This document shows positions 9,456-19,212 of a stretch of DNA of 64,000 nt, piece after piece. Each line of letters begins with the position of its first letter. The stretch's first letter is position 1. Position numbers and translations under genes: made by a program. Source of the DNA: Sphingopyxis fribergensis (lineage in GTDB: Bacteria; Pseudomonadota; Alphaproteobacteria; Sphingomonadales; Sphingomonadaceae). Under the pieces are notes generated by a model. It searched no databases. It was not told the DNA's origin and was given only the letters and a program-made list of their open reading frames with translations. The stretch is taken from contig NZ_CP009122.1 in NCBI RefSeq assembly GCF_000803645.1, positions 1,712,501-1,776,500 on the forward strand, read 5' to 3'.

Positions 9456-10778
9456 ATGGCGATCAACGGGGCTTCGGATCGACCGGCTGTTGCGGGCGGG
9501 GGGCGATCGAGCAGGCGCGGGCTGGTGCTTGGCATGCTGTGTTTCGTCTATGTGCTGAATTTTCTCGATCGGCAGCTCGTGTCGATCCTCGCCAAGCCGA
9601 TTCAGGACAGCCTGCAGATCACCGATAGCGAACTCGGCCGGATTACCGGCTTCTATTTCGCTTTATTCTATTGTTTCATTGCCATTCCGGTCGGCTGGCT
9701 GGCCGATCGCACCAATCGGGTCAAGGTCCTGGCGATTGCCTGCGGCTTGTGGAGCGCCGCGACCGCGGCCTGCGGGATGGCGGCAAACTACGGTCAGCTG
9801 GTGGTTGCCCGCATGGCGGTCGGCGTCGGCGAAGCGGGCGGCGTCCCGCCATCTTATGCGATCATCTCCGACAGTTTTCCGCGCGAGCAGCGCGGCACCG
9901 CGATGGGTATCTTCAACCTCGGCCCGCCGATCGGTTCAGCGCTGGGCGTGGCCTTTGGGGCGTCGCTGGCGGCGGCCTATGACTGGCGCGTCCCATTCTA
10001 TGTCGTCGGCGGCATCGGCATCATTACCGCCGTCCTTGTATATCTGTTCATTCCCGAACCGGAGCGCGGTCAGTTCGACCCGGCGCCTATTTCTTCTGAT
10101 GCGGCCCAGCCCGTCGATAGTTTCGGACAGGCCATCCGCAGCTTTTTCGGCAACCGGATCCTCGTTGTTGCCGCGCTCGCCAGCGGGGCGGCCAATTTCA
10201 TCACCTATGGCCTCAGCAATTTCGCGACTTTGTTCCTGATGCGCGAGAAGGGCATGGCGCTGGAGCAGGTCGCGATCTGGTACGCGCTGGCCGTCGGCCT
10301 TGGCATGGGGGCGGGTATCTTCGTTTCCGGGCGCCTCATCGATCGCTTCGGCGCCACGAACAAGACCGCCTATGCGACCATCCCGGCGCTCTCGCTGGTG
10401 CTTGCCTTGCCTTTCTTTCTCAGCTTCGCTGCCGCGGACCGGTGGGAACTGGCGCTCGCCCTGCTGTGCGTGCCGTTGTTCCTCAACTCCTTTTTCCTGC
10501 CGGCAACGGTCACTTTCGTCCAGGGTGAGGTCGCGCCGGGCGCGCGGGTCATTTCGGGCGCCCTGCTGCTCCTCGTGATGAACCTGATCGGCCTCGGACT
10601 GGGGCCGACATTCGTCGGCGCGGCCAGCGACTTCTTCCGTCCTGAATATGGCGAGCATGCCTTGCGAATGGCCTATTATGCGCTCGCGCCTATGTACCTC
10701 GTCGCCGCGCTTCTGTTCCTGTGGCTGGCTCTGCTGATCAAGCGATCATCCGGCGATGTGGCCGATGCGCGCGGCTGA
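9456..10778 (+). CDS. MFS transporter, spinster-like
   Basis: This 440-residue major facilitator has about twelve hydrophobic segments. The N-terminus LNFLDRQLVSILAKPIQ is typical of the spinster/hexuronate-like group common in sphingomonads. The conserved MFS loop 2-3 motif appears as GWLADRTNRVKVLA, and VGVGEAGGVPPSYAIISDSFPREQRGTAMG follows in helices 4-5. It would move an organic acid or breakdown product across the inner membrane. It lies between the acetoacetyl-CoA ligase and the tannase-like gene, overlapped slightly by the longest frame of the latter. Substrate unknown. Confidence 0.85.
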   Translation: MAINGASDRPAVAGGGRSSRRGLVLGMLCFVYVLNFLDRQLVSILAKPIQDSLQITDSELGRITGFYFALFYCFIAIPVGWLADRTNRVKVLAIACGLWSAATAACGMAANYGQLVVARMAVGVGEAGGVPPSYAIISDSFPREQRGTAMGIFNLGPPIGSALGVAFGASLAAAYDWRVPFYVVGGIGIITAVLVYLFIPEPERGQFDPAPISSDAAQPVDSFGQAIRSFFGNRILVVAALASGAANFITYGLSNFATLFLMREKGMALEQVAIWYALAVGLGMGAGIFVSGRLIDRFGATNKTAYATIPALSLVLALPFFLSFAAADRWELALALLCVPLFLNSFFLPATVTFVQGEVAPGARVISGALLLLVMNLIGLGLGPTFVGAASDFFRPEYGEHALRMAYYALAPMYLVAALLFLWLALLIKRSSGDVADARG

Positions 10779-10797
10779 AGCTGGGGGAAGAGGGCAG

Positions 10798-12480
10798 ATG
10801 ACAAGATTTGCGGAGACGATCATGAATCAGAGACACGCCTTTGCCGCGATAGCGGCCCTGACAGTGGGAACGATGGCGCCTACCGAAACGGCGGCTTTTA
10901 TCCATACGGCCGCGCCGGATGGACCCGCCGCGCGGTGCAGCGCGCTCGGTGCTTTGCGCCTTCCCGGCACCCGTATCGTCAGCGCTGCGCTCGTTCCGGC
11001 CAAGGATGCCGAGACGAACGTCGGGGGCGCGACGCCCGGCTATCGCAGCTTCTGCCGTGTGGTTGCCCGCGTCCAGTCGGCGCCCGATTCCGATGTCGGC
11101 ATCGAAATATGGTTGCCTGTTGAGGGCTGGGCGGGCGTCTTTCACGGCAATGGCAGCGGCGGGTTCGGGGGCACCTTTGCCACCGGCTATTCGGGCATGG
11201 TCGACGGGCTGCGGCGCGGATTTGCGACTGCGACCACGGATACCGGGACCGCCCCCGCGTCGCCGCTCGAAGGCGATGCGCTGATCGGCCAGCCGCGCAA
11301 ATGGCGCGACTGGGGGCGGCTGTCGACGCATGTCATGACAACGACCGGAAAGGCGATCACCAAGGCCTTCTATGGCCGCAATGCCAAACGTTCCTATTAC
11401 ACCGGCTGTTCGACCGGCGGCCAGCAAGGTCTGATCGAATCGCTCTATTACCCCGCCGATTACGATGGCATCCTCGTTGGGGCGCCGGTCATCAACCGGA
11501 CATGGGGCCATGCCGCGGTACTCTGGGACTATGCCGCGGCGCATCGAACGGCCGGCAGCCGCCTCTCCGACGCCAAGCTGAAATTGCTCAACAAGGCGGC
11601 GATCGCCACCTGCTGGCGACAGGGGCACGGCCTTGCCGGAGACCGGTTTATTTCGGATCCCATGAGCTGCAAATTCGATCCCGCGGTCCTGCAATGCACC
11701 GGCGCAGCATCGGACAGCTGTCTGACTCAAGGCGAGGTCGCGACGGCGCGCGCCTTTTATTCGGGGCCAGCGAACCGCGATGGCAAGGCGAGCTATTTCG
11801 GCTGGCTGCCGGGCAGCGAAATGCCCGACACGTTCGGCTGGTCCTTCCTGCAAACCCCGATTAACGATCAGCCGCCCTTCGGCGGTCTCTTCAAATGGGT
11901 GTTCGGCGCCGATTGGGACTGGAAGGGCTTTGATTTCGATCGCGACATGCCGGCGGTCCAGGCTCGCCTCGATCCGATCGTGAACGACGCCACGCGCGGC
12001 AGCCTCGATGCGTTTGCCGCGCGCGGCGGCAAGCTGATCATCTTTCACGGATTGGCCGATACGCTCGTCGCGCCCGCCCAGTCGGTTGCGTTTTACGAAC
12101 GGCAGGCAGCGCAGCTTGGCGGCGGCCGCCGGATCGCGGATCATGCGCGCCTGTTCCTGGCGCCCGGCATGATGCACTGCGGCGGCGGCACCGGCCCCGA
12201 TGCCTTCAACGGCACGCTCGGTATCCCTCCGCAGCCGCCGGCCTATGACGCGAAACATGATCTCTTCTCGGCGCTGATCGACTGGACCGACAAGGGCGAC
12301 GCGCCCGATGAAGTCATCGCGACGAAGTTTTCAGCCGACGACAAAAGCGAAATGGACATGCAGCGGCCGATCTGTCCCTACCCCAAAAAGGCGGTATATC
12401 GCGGCACGGGCTCGACGCGGTCGGCCAGCAATTTCATCTGCTCCCGGCTGGATTCTGGCCGCGATAGATCGGGCTGGTAA
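10798..12480 (+). CDS. Exported tannase / feruloyl esterase family protein
   Basis: This 560-residue serine hydrolase of the tannase and feruloyl-esterase family would hydrolyse aromatic (gallate, hydroxycinnamate) or similar esters in the periplasm or outside the cell. Cys204-Ser205 in YYTGCSTGGQQG is the nucleophile elbow. HGLADTLVAP holds the likely catalytic Asp and MMHCGGG the catalytic His followed by Cys, so the family's CS-D-HC arrangement with its bridging disulfide is complete. A signal peptide follows MNQRHAFAAIAALTVG. Purine-rich GGGGAAGAGGG precedes the ATG at 10798; the ATG at 10822 is also plausible. It sits in a same-strand run with two other hydrolases. Confidence 0.85.
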   Translation: MTRFAETIMNQRHAFAAIAALTVGTMAPTETAAFIHTAAPDGPAARCSALGALRLPGTRIVSAALVPAKDAETNVGGATPGYRSFCRVVARVQSAPDSDVGIEIWLPVEGWAGVFHGNGSGGFGGTFATGYSGMVDGLRRGFATATTDTGTAPASPLEGDALIGQPRKWRDWGRLSTHVMTTTGKAITKAFYGRNAKRSYYTGCSTGGQQGLIESLYYPADYDGILVGAPVINRTWGHAAVLWDYAAAHRTAGSRLSDAKLKLLNKAAIATCWRQGHGLAGDRFISDPMSCKFDPAVLQCTGAASDSCLTQGEVATARAFYSGPANRDGKASYFGWLPGSEMPDTFGWSFLQTPINDQPPFGGLFKWVFGADWDWKGFDFDRDMPAVQARLDPIVNDATRGSLDAFAARGGKLIIFHGLADTLVAPAQSVAFYERQAAQLGGGRRIADHARLFLAPGMMHCGGGTGPDAFNGTLGIPPQPPAYDAKHDLFSALIDWTDKGDAPDEVIATKFSADDKSEMDMQRPICPYPKKAVYRGTGSTRSASNFICSRLDSGRDRSGW

Positions 12481-12528
12481 AAGGGTGATATCGGAATGGG
12501 GCCGGGAATGACGAAAAGGGATAAAGAC

Positions 12529-13566
12529 ATGCGACAGTGGCCGGGACTTGCAGCCGTGGCAATCGCGTTCGCGCTGGTCGGATGTGCGCCCGTCGCGAGT
12601 GGCGGGGCGTCGCGCCCGACCGCGAGCGCGCGGGATGGCGCGATGCGGGACTTGCTCGATTATGCGCGTTATCAGAAAACTACGGGTTTTGTCGTCATGC
12701 GCGGCGGAAAGACGCTCGTCGAAGAAAACTGGCCTGCGCCAGCCGACCCGACATTTGCGATCTTTCTCTATGGCAAGACGGACAGCGGTGCGCTGCTTGA
12801 GGATGTGGCGTCACAGCAGAAAAGCTATATCGCGCTGTTGATGGCGGTGGCCGCCGACAAATCGCTGATCGATGTCGACAGGCCGGTCAGCGACTATATC
12901 GGCGCGGGCTGGTCGAAAGCGACACAAGAGCAGGAACAGCGGATCCGCGTGATCCATATTCTGCAGATGAATTCGGGGCTCGACGAAAAATTCGGCTATG
13001 TCGCTCCGGCGGGTACGAAATTCTTCTATAATACGCCGGTGTACGCGGTCTCGAAGTCTATCCTGACCGCTGCGAGCAAGCTGTCGCTCGAGCAGCTCAC
13101 GCATGACTGGCTCACCGGACCCTCGGGCATGACCGAGACCGATTGGCGGCAGCGCCCCGCGGCGCTCGCAGGTGTCGGTAATAATACGGCGCTTGTCACA
13201 TCGCCGCGGGACACCGCGCGATTCGGGCAAATGATCCTGAATGGCGGCGCGGCTTCCAATGGCAAGCGGATCGTTTCGGCCAGCCGGCTGAAGGCCTTGT
13301 TCGCGCCCTCGCCGAGCAATCTAGGCTATGGGCGGCTGTGGTGGCTCAATGGCGGCGAGGCTGTCGTGCGGGTCGATGGCCGGCGCAGCAAGGGCCCACT
13401 GATTCCGGCTGCTCCGGCCGACCTCGTCGCGGCTTTCGGCTTTCTCGATCGTCGTCTTTATGTCGTTCCCAGTCTGGACCTGGTCGTCGTGCGGACGGGC
13501 GCCGATGCACCCGATACCGATTTCGACCAGCAGCTGTGGCTGCGTCTCGTACGCGCGTTGGGCTGA
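12529..13566 (+). CDS. Beta-lactamase-fold serine hydrolase, predicted lipoprotein
   Basis: This 345-residue protein of the beta-lactamase / class C penicillin-binding family has a lipobox FALVGC with lipidated Cys19, so it is probably membrane-anchored. Ser95-x-x-Lys98 (SQQK) is the nucleophile motif, and FFYNTPVYA supplies a YxT/YxN-like second motif. The C-terminal KTG-like motif is not obvious. The neighbours are esterases and receptors, so an esterase or lactonase role is more likely than antibiotic resistance. AAAGGGA before the ATG at 12529 and the ideal lipobox distance decide the start; 12508 and 12496 are alternatives that lengthen the N-terminus. Confidence 0.75.
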   Translation: MRQWPGLAAVAIAFALVGCAPVASGGASRPTASARDGAMRDLLDYARYQKTTGFVVMRGGKTLVEENWPAPADPTFAIFLYGKTDSGALLEDVASQQKSYIALLMAVAADKSLIDVDRPVSDYIGAGWSKATQEQEQRIRVIHILQMNSGLDEKFGYVAPAGTKFFYNTPVYAVSKSILTAASKLSLEQLTHDWLTGPSGMTETDWRQRPAALAGVGNNTALVTSPRDTARFGQMILNGGAASNGKRIVSASRLKALFAPSPSNLGYGRLWWLNGGEAVVRVDGRRSKGPLIPAAPADLVAAFGFLDRRLYVVPSLDLVVVRTGADAPDTDFDQQLWLRLVRALG

Positions 13567-13705
13567 CAGGCGTCGCCAAAGAGAATCAAACGTTCCATCC
13601 AAAACATTCACACGCGCGATAGTGAATATTGACATTTGCTTCCGGCACGGCATAAATCACCCGCAAGTCGGCGACGAAGAGCGCCGATTTGGAGGGAGAG
13701 GTTTT

Positions 13706-15985
13706 ATGAAGGCTCAGCTTTTTGCGTCCGCCTCGGTGGTCGCCTTGTTTGCGATACCCGTTTCCGCGCTTGCCCAGTCGACGAGCGCCCCGCCACCCGC
13801 CGATACGGACGCGCAGGACCAGAAACGCGACGCCAACGATATCATCGTCACCGCGACGCGGCGTACCGAGCGGCTTCAGGATGTGCCGCTCAGCGTTACC
13901 GCCTTCGATCAGGAGGAGCTCGATGATCTTGGCATCGTCGGTTTTGAGGGCATCGCGCAAAATACGCCCGGCATTGTCGTCAATCGCCCGACCCAGAATT
14001 TTAACAATTTCACTGCGCGCGGCATCAACACCAACGGCTATTCGGCCGGGCTGCAGAGCGCCGTCGCCATTTATGTCGATGAACTGCCGATCTCGGCAAA
14101 CGGCAATTCGACGATCCTCGACCCCAATCTCTATGACGTCGAGCGCGTCGAATTCCTCCGCGGGCCGCAGGGCACGCTGTTTGGGTCGAACTCGCTCGCG
14201 GGTGCGATGCGGATTATCACGAAGAGCCCGGATCTTGACGATTTCGAAGCATCGGCGAGTGTCGATATTGGCCTCACCGGCTCGAACTCGGTGCGCCAGC
14301 GCTACAATGCGATGGTCAACGTCCCGATCATGAAGGATGAAATGGGTCTGCGCGTCACCGGATATTATCGCAACGAGGACGGTTGGATCGACAATATCGG
14401 CACCGGCGTCAAGGATGCCAACAGCCTCGAAGCCTATGGCGGCCGCGCGATCCTGCTACTCCAGCCGAGCGACCGGATGAAGGTGAAGCTGCTCGCCTCC
14501 TATGAAAACAGCAAGCCTGCGGACTCGGGGCTGACCAACCCGTTGCTCGGCAATTTCGTGCGCCGGTCGGACCGCCCCGATCTGTTTCAGGGCAAGCTGA
14601 CCAACTATAATATCACCGTCAACTATGAGTTCGATTTCGCGGAATTGATCAGTTCGACGACGCTGTCGGACTATGATGCGTCCTTCTATGTCGATCTTGC
14701 GGGCACCTTCGCGCAGGCATTTCCCTTTGCGCTCGACGCCTATGGCTATGACGATCTGTTCGTTCAGGAAACGCGGCTTGTGTCGCGGCACGACGGGCCG
14801 TTCGAATGGGTCGCGGGCTTTTTCTATTACGACAAGCGCCGCACCGTCGATTTTGCTTATCGTTCGACCCCGGAATTCCTCGCGGCACGCGGCCTGACCG
14901 GACTACCCGACGAATATTATCAGCGTTTCAACAGCTACACCGACCAGACGGAAATGGCGGGCTTCGGCGAGGCGACCTTTCGTTTCAGCGACCGCTTCTG
15001 GATCACCGGCGGGCTGCGCTATGGCAATACCGAGGTGCAGAGCTTTACCCGTGGCGGAGGGTATAACAGCAATTACCTGACCGCGGCACTGTTCGGTTTT
15101 TCGAACACTCCGCTCACCGTTACGCCGGTCAACTACGCCGCGGGGCTGAAGGTCAAGGATGACCGGCTGTCGTGGAAGGGCAGCGTGTCGTTCAAGCCGA
15201 CCGACAGCGTGACCACCTATGCGACGATCTCCACCGGCTTCCGCACGCCGGTTGTCAACGCGCGCGCGGGGCTGGCCAGCACGATCAATCCCAACGACAT
15301 CATCATTCCGGATGGCGCGAAATCAGACAGCGTCACCAACTATGAAATTGGCCTCAAGGGCCGCTGGCTGGGCGGCGACCTGACTGCCAATATCGCCGCT
15401 TATTATATCGACTGGAAGGATATTCAGGTCCAGGCGAACCGCGTGTCGGACTCGATCCAGTTCGCGACCAACATCGGCGGCGCCGAGAGCTATGGCCTTG
15501 AATATGAACTGATCGCGCGGCCGGTGCAGGGGCTCAGCCTTTCGCTCAACGGTTCGTTCAACCGCGCCAAGGTAACCGATCTCTCCCCGGTCGAGGCGGC
15601 CATCTCGGGTGCCGAACCCGGCACCCGGCTGGCATCGCCGAAGTTCCAGGGATCGGGGACGCTCCGCTACGATTTCGGGATCGGCGACAGCGAGACGGCC
15701 TATGCAGCGGTTAACGTGTCGCACGCCGGTTCCTTCCCGAACCAGTTCCCCAATGTGCCGGGCAATCCGAATGCGGCCAGCCCGACCTATGATTTCACGG
15801 AGGCGTGGACCAATGTGAACCTCTATGCCGGGGCGAAGCTCGGCGCGCTCGATCTGGGAGCCTATGTCGAGAATGTCTTCGACGACAAGTCGGTCACCTA
15901 TGTCCATCCCGAGGCGTTCCTCGACGGGCGCTATGCCCGGCTTCGTCCGCGCACGGTTGGCGTCCGCGCCAACTATCGCTTCTGA
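13706..15985 (+). CDS. TonB-dependent outer-membrane receptor
   Basis: This 759-residue receptor has a signal peptide MKAQLFASASVVALFAIPVSALAQ (shortened here: cleavage after ALA-Q). The plug begins NDIIVTATRRTERLQDVP and contains GPQGTLFGSNSLAGAMRII, and the barrel ends RANYRF. Strong GGAGGGAGAG at 13691-13700 fixes the ATG at 13706; an upstream extension would overlap the previous gene in another frame. It belongs to the large sphingomonad receptor group that takes up diverse small molecules. The carboxylesterase gene follows 28 bases later, so the two may be expressed together. Ligand unknown. Confidence 0.9.
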   Translation: MKAQLFASASVVALFAIPVSALAQSTSAPPPADTDAQDQKRDANDIIVTATRRTERLQDVPLSVTAFDQEELDDLGIVGFEGIAQNTPGIVVNRPTQNFNNFTARGINTNGYSAGLQSAVAIYVDELPISANGNSTILDPNLYDVERVEFLRGPQGTLFGSNSLAGAMRIITKSPDLDDFEASASVDIGLTGSNSVRQRYNAMVNVPIMKDEMGLRVTGYYRNEDGWIDNIGTGVKDANSLEAYGGRAILLLQPSDRMKVKLLASYENSKPADSGLTNPLLGNFVRRSDRPDLFQGKLTNYNITVNYEFDFAELISSTTLSDYDASFYVDLAGTFAQAFPFALDAYGYDDLFVQETRLVSRHDGPFEWVAGFFYYDKRRTVDFAYRSTPEFLAARGLTGLPDEYYQRFNSYTDQTEMAGFGEATFRFSDRFWITGGLRYGNTEVQSFTRGGGYNSNYLTAALFGFSNTPLTVTPVNYAAGLKVKDDRLSWKGSVSFKPTDSVTTYATISTGFRTPVVNARAGLASTINPNDIIIPDGAKSDSVTNYEIGLKGRWLGGDLTANIAAYYIDWKDIQVQANRVSDSIQFATNIGGAESYGLEYELIARPVQGLSLSLNGSFNRAKVTDLSPVEAAISGAEPGTRLASPKFQGSGTLRYDFGIGDSETAYAAVNVSHAGSFPNQFPNVPGNPNAASPTYDFTEAWTNVNLYAGAKLGALDLGAYVENVFDDKSVTYVHPEAFLDGRYARLRPRTVGVRANYRF

Positions 15986-16013
15986 TGCGCGGCATGGTTG
16001 AAGGGGCAGGACG

Positions 16014-17651
16014 ATGATCCGGCGCTGGCGACACCTGGCTCTTGTTTTGGCGCTGGTCACGCCCGCCCCGGCGCTTGCGGCCGACGATGCGGTTGTCGAG
16101 GCGCCGGCCGGAAGCCTGCGTGGCAGCGAGGATCGCGGCATCCGGGTCTTCAAGGGCATTCCCTATGCGGCGGCCCCCGCCGGCGAGCGCCGTTGGCGTC
16201 CGCCGGCGGAGCCCGCGGCGTGGGACGGCGTGCGCGACGCCACGAAGTTCGGCGCGGCGTGCATGCAACCGAGGCCGCGCGCCGCCAATATCTACGCCGG
16301 TGACCTGCCAGCGATGAGCGAGGATTGCCTTTCGCTCAACATCTGGGCGCCCAAGGATGCGCGCGGCGCGCCGGTGTTTTTGTGGATCCACGGCGGGTCG
16401 CTGACGGCGGGATCGGGAGCGGAGCCGCTCTATGACGGGCGTGCGCTGGCGAAGCGCGGGCTGGTCGTCGTCTCGATCAACTATCGCCTCGGCGCGCTCG
16501 GCTATCTGGCGCACCCCGAGCTGAGTGCGGAATCGCCCGATCGCGTGTCGGGCAATTACGGGCTGCTCGACCAGATTGCGGCGCTCGAATGGGTCAATCG
16601 CAACATCGGTGCCTTTGGCGGCGATGGCGGTAATGTCACCATCGCCGGGGAATCGGCGGGCGCGCTCAGTGTCATGTATCTGATGGCAGCGCCCCAGGCG
16701 CGCGGCCTGTTTCACAAGGCGATCGCGCAGAGCGCCTATATGGTGTCGGCGCCGGGGTTGCGTACCGCGATCAACGGCATGGTCCCCGCCGAAGAGCAGG
16801 GCAAGGGTCTGGCCGCGAAGCTGGGCGCCACCGACCTCGCGGCATTGCGCGCGATGCCGGCGGAAGAGATTGCATCGGAGGCGCCTGCTAAGGGCTTTTT
16901 CCCTTTCCCGAGCGTCGATGGCCAGGTCGTGCCGCATCAGCTGGTCGAGACGTTCGACAAGGGCGAACAGGCGCCCGTCCCGATCCTTGCCGGATTCAAC
17001 AGCGGCGAGATTCGCTCTCTGCGGTTCCTGCTCCCCAAGGCGCCCGCCGATGCGGCGGCCTATGAGGCGGCGATCCGTGCCGGTTATGGTGAACTCGCTG
17101 ACCTGTTTCTCGCGCGTTATCCGGCCAAGGCAATCGACGAGAGCATGCTCGCAGCGACGCGCGATGCGATGTACGGCTGGACGTCGGAGCGGCTGGTGTC
17201 GAACCAGTCGGCGCTCGGGCAGCGGTCCTATTATTATCTGTTCGATCATGGCTATCCGGCGATGCAGGAATGGAATCTCCACGCCTTCCACGCTGCCGAG
17301 CTTCCCTATGTCTTCGGAACCGCGACGCGCACGCCGCCGCTCTGGCCGAAGATCCCCGACACGCTCGCCGAAAAGAAGCTGTCGGACGCGATGACCGATT
17401 ATTGGGCGGGCTTCGCGGCGACGGGAACCCCGCGCGCCAAGGACCAACCTGACTGGCCCGACTATGCCGACCAACGCGGCTTCATGCATTTCTCCGATGC
17501 TCCCCGCGCAGGACATAATCTCTTCCCCGGCGTTTCGGCGCTGCACGAGGCCGTGGTCTGCCGTCGCCGGGCGGCGGGCGATATTCCATGGAACTGGAAT
17601 GTCGGCATCGTTTCGCCGCCGTTGCCACCGAAAGTATCGGGGTGCCAATGA
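16014..17651 (+). CDS. Type-B carboxylesterase, exported
   Basis: This 545-residue carboxylesterase of the cholinesterase/type-B family has a signal peptide ending near PAPALAAD, so it is probably periplasmic. It has the conserved EDCLSLNIWAP motif (from residue 103), the oxyanion HGG at 126-128, and the nucleophile Ser214 in AGESAGALS. The catalytic His is likely in EWNLHAFHAAELPYVFG. It hydrolyses carboxylic esters; exact substrate unknown. Its stop overlaps the start of the acyl-CoA ligase (ATGA at 17648-17651), showing translational coupling. An ester could be cleaved here and its acid CoA-activated by the next enzyme. Confidence 0.9.
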   Translation: MIRRWRHLALVLALVTPAPALAADDAVVEAPAGSLRGSEDRGIRVFKGIPYAAAPAGERRWRPPAEPAAWDGVRDATKFGAACMQPRPRAANIYAGDLPAMSEDCLSLNIWAPKDARGAPVFLWIHGGSLTAGSGAEPLYDGRALAKRGLVVVSINYRLGALGYLAHPELSAESPDRVSGNYGLLDQIAALEWVNRNIGAFGGDGGNVTIAGESAGALSVMYLMAAPQARGLFHKAIAQSAYMVSAPGLRTAINGMVPAEEQGKGLAAKLGATDLAALRAMPAEEIASEAPAKGFFPFPSVDGQVVPHQLVETFDKGEQAPVPILAGFNSGEIRSLRFLLPKAPADAAAYEAAIRAGYGELADLFLARYPAKAIDESMLAATRDAMYGWTSERLVSNQSALGQRSYYYLFDHGYPAMQEWNLHAFHAAELPYVFGTATRTPPLWPKIPDTLAEKKLSDAMTDYWAGFAATGTPRAKDQPDWPDYADQRGFMHFSDAPRAGHNLFPGVSALHEAVVCRRRAAGDIPWNWNVGIVSPPLPPKVSGCQ

Positions 17652-19207
17652 TCGACGGATCGATGCAGACCTATGCGTTGACGCTCGACAAATTCCTCTC
17701 CCACGCCGCGAAATGGCATCCCGGCGCCGAAGTGGTGTCGGCGGGAGCGGATGGGGCGGTCCGGCGTATCGGCTATGCCGCCCTGCGCGACCGCGCGCTT
17801 CGCGTCTCGGGCGCCCTCGCGCGTCTCGGGATCGCGAAGGGTGACCGGGTCGCGACGCTGGCCTGGAATACGCAGGGGCATGTCGAGGCGTGGTACGGGA
17901 TCATGGGCATGGGAGCGATCTGTCACACGCTCAACCCGCGCCTGACGCCCGCGCAGCTCGGTTCGATGCTGTCGCAGTCCGAAGCCGCGGTCCTGCTTGT
18001 CAGCCCCGACCTGTTGCCGCTGGCCGAGGACGCGGCGCGCAATCTTGCTTCGGTTCGCCACATCCTGTTGCTCGACGCCGATGGCGACGCGCGCGCACTC
18101 GAGCTGCTGATCGCGTCGTGTGACGCCGATGCCGTCTGGGGCGGGTTCGACGAGACGAGCCCGTCGGGCCTTTGCTTCACCTCGGGCAGCACGGGCGAGC
18201 CGAAAGGCGTCACCTATACCCATCGCGGGTGCTTCCTGCACACGATGCGTCAGCTTCAGGCCGATGTCCTCGGTATCACCGCGCGCGATGCGGTGATGCC
18301 CGTCGTGCCGATGTTTCACGCCAATGCGTGGGGTATCCCCTTCACCGCGCCCGCAGTGGGCGCGAAACTGGTACTCCCCGGTCGGCATAGCGACGGCGCG
18401 CATCTGGCGCGGTTGATCCGCGGCGAAGGCATCACCGCCGCGGTCGGCGTTCCGACAGTCTGGCTGGGCCTTGTCGAACATCTCGAGGCAGAGGGCGGCG
18501 AGGTGCCGTCGCTCGAGCGCATCCTCGTCGGCGGATCAGCGATGCCGCCGGCGCTGATGGACCGGATCGAGAAGCGGTTAGGGGTCGAGGTTCAGACAAG
18601 CTGGGGCATGACCGAATTGTCGCCGCTTGGCACCGCAGCATTGCCCGGCGATCGCGCGCGCAAGCCTTCGCTTTCCGGTCGTCCAGCGATGGGGATTGAC
18701 CTGCTGCTGACCGACGCCGATGGCCGGGCCCTTGCCGAACAGCGCGGCGGGGAGGGGCATTTGCATGTGCGCGGGGGATCGGTGGTCGAACGCTATTTCG
18801 GGCAGACGGAGCCAGCGACCGATGCCGATGGCTGGTTCGATACGGGCGATCTCGCGCGCATCGACCGCGCGGGCAATCTAACGATCACGGGGCGCGCCAA
18901 GGATCTGATCAAATCGGGTGGCGAGTGGATCAATCCGGCCGAGATCGAGGCGATCGTCGGCGCGCTGCCGCAGGTGTCGCTCGCAGCCGTGATCGGACGA
19001 TCGGATCCCAAATGGGGCGAGCGCCCGATCCTGCTCGTCGAAGCCTGCGATCCGTCGGTCAGCGACGCCGAATTGCTGGCGCCGCTGAGCGGCAGGGTGG
19101 CGTCTTGGTGGGTGCCTGATGCGATCGTTCGCCTCGACGTCATGCCGCTGGCGCCCACCGGCAAGATCGACAAATTGCAATTGCGGGCCGAATACGGACA
19201 GGTGTAG
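17648..19207 (+). CDS. Acyl-CoA ligase (AMP-binding, fatty or aromatic acid type)
   Basis: This 519-residue adenylate-forming ligase would activate a carboxylic acid to its CoA thioester. The P-loop FTSGSTGEPKGVTYTH lies near residue 178, TSWGMTELSPLGT is the second adenylation motif, and DGWFDTGDLARIDRAGNLTI and GRAKDLIKSGGEWINPAEIE lead to the C-terminal lid with PTGKIDK. It resembles medium/long-chain and alkyl-acid ligases. The ATG at 17648 overlaps the carboxylesterase stop by four bases, which I take as the true start; a longer frame from 17588 is unlikely. The TetR gene follows 5 bases after its stop. Confidence 0.88.
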   Translation: MIDGSMQTYALTLDKFLSHAAKWHPGAEVVSAGADGAVRRIGYAALRDRALRVSGALARLGIAKGDRVATLAWNTQGHVEAWYGIMGMGAICHTLNPRLTPAQLGSMLSQSEAAVLLVSPDLLPLAEDAARNLASVRHILLLDADGDARALELLIASCDADAVWGGFDETSPSGLCFTSGSTGEPKGVTYTHRGCFLHTMRQLQADVLGITARDAVMPVVPMFHANAWGIPFTAPAVGAKLVLPGRHSDGAHLARLIRGEGITAAVGVPTVWLGLVEHLEAEGGEVPSLERILVGGSAMPPALMDRIEKRLGVEVQTSWGMTELSPLGTAALPGDRARKPSLSGRPAMGIDLLLTDADGRALAEQRGGEGHLHVRGGSVVERYFGQTEPATDADGWFDTGDLARIDRAGNLTITGRAKDLIKSGGEWINPAEIEAIVGALPQVSLAAVIGRSDPKWGERPILLVEACDPSVSDAELLAPLSGRVASWWVPDAIVRLDVMPLAPTGKIDKLQLRAEYGQV

Positions 19208-19212
19208 GCCAA

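Noticed and set aside
12529..13566. Antibiotic-resistance beta-lactamase
   Set aside because: Only the fold and the SxxK motif are evident, and the genomic setting is catabolic; resistance is not supported.
15894..17648. Long minus-strand frame (584 residues) opposite the carboxylesterase
   Set aside because: It is the Arg-rich antisense shadow of a well-supported gene in GC-rich DNA and shows no family motif.
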